In this document: positions 61,441-64,000 of the stretch, one piece after another | How positions within the stretch are numbered: the stretch's first letter is position 1 | Layout of the letters: every line of letters starts with the position of its first letter | NCBI RefSeq assembly: GCF_007362475.1 | Contig: NZ_CP041687.1 | Location: forward strand, 1,178,001-1,242,000 | Source: Chryseobacterium sp. SNU WT5 | GTDB lineage: Bacteria > Bacteroidota > Bacteroidia > Flavobacteriales > Weeksellaceae | Direction: 5' to 3' | Length of the DNA stretch: 64,000 bases | Translations under genes and position numbers: made by a program | Notes under the pieces: model-generated | Databases searched by the model: none | What the model was told of the DNA's origin: nothing | What the model saw: only the letters and a program-made list of their open reading frames with translations

Positions 61441-61467
61441 CAAAATTAAGACTTTTAAGTCTTAATT
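61441..61467 (-). promoter_or_regulatory. copper-operon promoter with overlapping palindromic operator
   Basis: On the minus strand the -7 box TAATTTTG occupies 61448-61441. A perfect palindrome with 11-base arms (AATTAAGACTT, TT, AAGTCTTAATT) spans 61444-61467 and covers half of the box and the spacer, the standard place for a repressor site. Confidence 0.65.
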
Positions 61468-61565
61468 AAAAATGATATACGTCAGCTATTAGCGCCAACA
61501 TTTTATCGTAATACAATTTATACTCTTGATTATTTTTTATCTTTATCCCTTGAAAAACATTTGAA

Positions 61566-63092
61566 ATGGCAGACAAAGCAAAATTTATTGAAGAGTTAAC
61601 TCCGAGATACACTCCAAAAGGCGAATTTATAACGTTAGGGAAAGGAATGCTTGACGGCGAAGTGGTTCCTGAATTAGATGTAACAATTCCTTTAAAAACA
61701 ATAAACAGGCACGGTTTAATTGCAGGTGCTACTGGAACTGGAAAAACCAAAACAGTCCAGGTATTTGCGGAGCAGCTTTCCCATGCCGGAATTCCATCAC
61801 TCGTTTTAGATATTAAAGGAGATTTTTCTGGTATTGCCGAACCAGGAACTGAAAACGCGATCATCACTGAAAGATATGCAAAAACAAAACTCCCTTATCA
61901 GGCACAAGCTTTTCCGGTGGAATTAATGTCTATTTCAGGTGAGAAAGGAGTCAAGCTGAGGGCTACCGTTACCGAATTTGGTCCTCTTTTATTGTCAAAA
62001 ATCCTAAATTTAAATGATACCCAACAAAGTATTATTTCAATTGTTTTTAAATATTGTGATGACAAAGGTTTGCCGCTAATTGATCTGGATGATTTGAAAA
62101 AAGTCCTGCAATATGTTACTGATAATCCGCAGGGGAAAGCAGATCTATCCAATAATTATGGCTCTATCTCGCCGGCTTCTTTAGGAGCAATTCTTAGATC
62201 AATTGTCGCATTGGAACAACAGGGAGCAACTTCATTTTTTGGCGAACCAAGTTTTGATGTGGAAGATCTATTACAACAAAGAGATGGCAAAGGAGTCGTG
62301 AATATCCTCCGAGTTGGTAATATTCAAAGTAAACCACAACTGTTTTCAACTTTTATGCTATCCCTTTTTGCCGAGATTTATATGATGTTTCCGGAAGAAG
62401 GTGATAGTGGAAAACCAAAACTAGTTCTCTTCATCGATGAAGCTCATTTGATTTTCAAAGAAGCTTCGAAAACTCTTTTAAGTCAAATAGAAACGATGGT
62501 AAAATTGATTCGTTCCAAAGGTGTTGGTATTTATTTTATTACTCAAATTCCTGGTGATGTTCCAGAAAATGTTTTATCGCAATTGGGTCTTAAAATCCAA
62601 CATGCCTTACGCGGATTTACCGCAAAGGATCGAAAAGAAATTTCAAAAGCGGTCGAAAACTATCCGATCACTGAGTTCTATGATGCTAAAGAGTTAATTC
62701 AAAACCTGGGGATTGGGGAAGCATTTATCACTGCGCTTGATGAGAAAGGAATTCCAACACCGTTGGTTCACACTTTCTTGATCTCACCGGAGTCAAGAAT
62801 GGATATTTTAAATGATGCGGAAGTTTCAGATCTAACGAGTCGTTCTGCGATGGTCGCGAAATATGAGCAAACCATCAATAAAGATTCTGCCTACGAAATG
62901 TTGACTAGTAGAATGGAACAAGCTGTTCAAAATGCTGCTCCCACGGTCAAAACAAAAACAATAAAACAAGAGCCTGGAGTTTTCGAAAGCGTTATGAAAT
63001 CTCGAGCAGGCCGTACGTTTGCTACCACAATTGCCAGAGAAGGTGCGAAATTTGTCTTAGGGATGTTTGGTCTAGGAGGAAGAAAAAGATAA
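61566..63092 (+). CDS. HerA-like helicase/ATPase (DUF853, YjgR family)
   Basis: 508 residues. Walker A GATGTGKT near 53-60, Walker B LVLFIDEAHLIF, and an arginine-finger-like region in the HALRGFTAKDRKEI stretch identify the HerA/FtsK-type hexameric ATPase fold of the YjgR family. The biological role is not established; DNA translocation is inferred. The exonuclease gene that follows starts 16 bases after the stop, suggesting co-transcription and a possible ATPase-nuclease pair. Confidence 0.88.
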   Translation: MADKAKFIEELTPRYTPKGEFITLGKGMLDGEVVPELDVTIPLKTINRHGLIAGATGTGKTKTVQVFAEQLSHAGIPSLVLDIKGDFSGIAEPGTENAIITERYAKTKLPYQAQAFPVELMSISGEKGVKLRATVTEFGPLLLSKILNLNDTQQSIISIVFKYCDDKGLPLIDLDDLKKVLQYVTDNPQGKADLSNNYGSISPASLGAILRSIVALEQQGATSFFGEPSFDVEDLLQQRDGKGVVNILRVGNIQSKPQLFSTFMLSLFAEIYMMFPEEGDSGKPKLVLFIDEAHLIFKEASKTLLSQIETMVKLIRSKGVGIYFITQIPGDVPENVLSQLGLKIQHALRGFTAKDRKEISKAVENYPITEFYDAKELIQNLGIGEAFITALDEKGIPTPLVHTFLISPESRMDILNDAEVSDLTSRSAMVAKYEQTINKDSAYEMLTSRMEQAVQNAAPTVKTKTIKQEPGVFESVMKSRAGRTFATTIAREGAKFVLGMFGLGGRKR

Positions 63093-63107
63093 TTAAAAAG
63101 AAAAAAA

Positions 63108-64000
63108 TTGTATTCAGTAATTGACATAGAAAGTAACGGTGCCGGTTTTCGAAAAGAGAGCATTATCGAGATCGCCGTTTATAAATATGATGGTCACCAC
63201 ATTGTTGACCAGTTTATTTCTTTGGTAAACCCAGAAAGTGACATCACCCCTTTTGTGCAAAGACTGACTAATATTTCACCAAAAATGGTGAAAAATGCCC
63301 CAAAATTCCACGAAATCGCAAAACGAGTGGTGGAGATTACACAAAATACGACTTTAGTAGGTCATAATATTGAGTTCGATTATAGAATGCTCCGTCAAGA
63401 ATTTAAAAGATTGGGTTACGAATTTAAAATCAATACGGTAGACACAATTCCTTTAGCAAAAAAATTGATACCAACAGCCGAGAGTTACTCATTAGGCAAA
63501 TTGGTTAAGTCTTTGGGAATCCCACTGGTAGACCAACATCGTGCCTCGGGAGACGCTCGTGCGACCTTGGAATTATTCAAATTATTGATGATCAAAGACA
63601 AAGATTCGGAGATTATTCAGCAACATCATGATGAAGTTAATGCAAAAACCTATCAAAATAAAATCCGTGATCTGACTCAGGATTTACCAGCTGAAAAAGG
63701 TATTCTATATTTTCAAAATAAAGAAGGTTTTATTATCTATTCTGAGTTTGTAGACGACCTAAATAAATCAGCCAAAAGTATATTTCATTCAAAATCAAAA
63801 AGATGGGAATCTATGCAGGAAGAAGTTGAGCAGATTTACTTTGATATAACAGGAAGTAATATTCTCGCAAAATTGTTAATGAAAACGAAAGGTTTAAAGA
63901 AAAAAGAATCTTTAACTTTTGGTCTTTACCATAAAAAAGGCCATTATTTCGTTGATAAAATTGCACAACAACAGACGGAAAAACCATTATTAAAATTTAA
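63108..64000 (+). CDS. DEDDh exonuclease with C-terminal GIY-YIG-like region (partial)
   Basis: At least 297 residues, open to the right edge. It starts at TTG 63108, five codons after the herA-like stop in the same frame; no ATG precedes the first active-site motif. The DnaQ-type exonuclease motifs are complete: Exo I VIDIESNG, Exo II GHNIEFDYRML and Exo III with the His in HRASGDARATLELF. After residue 200 the stretch GILYFQNKEGFIIY recalls the start of a UvrC/Cho GIY-YIG nuclease but lacks the clean motif. The family is probably epsilon-like repair nuclease; the end is missing. Confidence 0.85.
   Translation, partial: MYSVIDIESNGAGFRKESIIEIAVYKYDGHHIVDQFISLVNPESDITPFVQRLTNISPKMVKNAPKFHEIAKRVVEITQNTTLVGHNIEFDYRMLRQEFKRLGYEFKINTVDTIPLAKKLIPTAESYSLGKLVKSLGIPLVDQHRASGDARATLELFKLLMIKDKDSEIIQQHHDEVNAKTYQNKIRDLTQDLPAEKGILYFQNKEGFIIYSEFVDDLNKSAKSIFHSKSKRWESMQEEVEQIYFDITGSNILAKLLMKTKGLKKKESLTFGLYHKKGHYFVDKIAQQQTEKPLLKF

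Noticed and set aside
1..64000. CRISPR arrays, insertion sequences, prophage or toxin-antitoxin genes
   Set aside because: No regularly spaced direct repeats, transposase, integrase or phage structural motifs were seen on either strand.

Overview
This window looks like chromosomal DNA of a flavobacterium of the Chryseobacterium/Kaistella group (Bacteroidota, Weeksellaceae). The DNA is AT-rich. Promoters carry the Bacteroidota -7 box TAnnTTTG instead of a sigma70 -10 box, and Shine-Dalgarno sequences are largely absent. Many predicted lipoproteins and outer-membrane barrels are present, and the cbb3 oxidase has the Bacteroidota form (CcoN-CcoO fusion, single-haem CcoP). No phage, insertion sequence or CRISPR array was seen. 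The gene content is mostly core, with accessory character in the sulfur, copper and surface-polysaccharide blocks. Genus assignment is inference from protein style only.

Layout. 1-8.1 kb: end of an outer-membrane barrel gene, a membrane-anchored HU-like protein, an acyl-CoA thioesterase, a 2-hydroxyacid dehydrogenase, lipoproteins, a small haem-binding protein, then panB with an esterase on the minus strand. 8.1-17.8 kb: respiratory block with a Crp/Fnr regulator divergent from ccoI-ccoS-ccoNO-ccoQ-ccoP-ccoG-ccoH-safE. 17.9-23.8 kb: serS and a polysaccharide group (glycosyltransferase, asparagine-synthase-like enzyme, flippase). 23.9-27.7 kb: minus-strand operon of mlaD, two Fe-S electron-transfer proteins, an unlisted 56-residue membrane protein and a conserved flavobacterial protein. 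27.9-32.6 kb: ppiD and lon, divergent across a structured 236-base spacer. 32.7-41.9 kb: AI-2E-type permease, DUF4349 lipoprotein, pgi, folD, queE, sugar transferase, and mlaE-mlaF overlapped by an outer-membrane barrel gene. 41.9-51.8 kb: housekeeping genes (M48 protease, meaB, a cytochrome c lipoprotein, csaA-like, exonuclease, MIP18-type Fe-S protein, OsmC, HMG-CoA lyase, pepT, tRNA-Asn, rseP). 52.7-57.4 kb: a tight nine-gene minus-strand sulfur operon. 58-61.5 kb: a three-gene copper-uptake operon. 61.6-64 kb: a HerA-like ATPase and the start of a DEDDh exonuclease gene cut by the window edge.

How the parts fit. The cbb3 oxidase needs copper; CcoI, and perhaps SafE, handle it in the inner membrane. 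At the other end of the window an OprC/NosA-type TonB receptor keeps the CxxxM and HxM copper ligands at nearly the same spacing as OprC, and sits with two Met/His/Cys-bearing exported proteins behind a perfect palindrome that covers the -7 box. The sulfur operon combines a TauE exporter, a persulfide-dioxygenase-like/rhodanese fusion, two more rhodaneses, a TPMT-type methyltransferase, thioredoxin, and two unrelated small membrane proteins that share the same CxxGxC cysteine signature. It is preceded by a perfect Crp-type site at about -41 of a promoter with no -33 element, so a Crp/Fnr protein, possibly the one encoded at 8.1-8.8 kb, is a candidate activator.

The signals most worth a second look are the sulfur operon with its paired cysteine motifs and Crp site, the copper operon and its operator, the structured region upstream of lon, and a terminator-like hairpin inside the cco operon that overlaps a three-codon reading frame.
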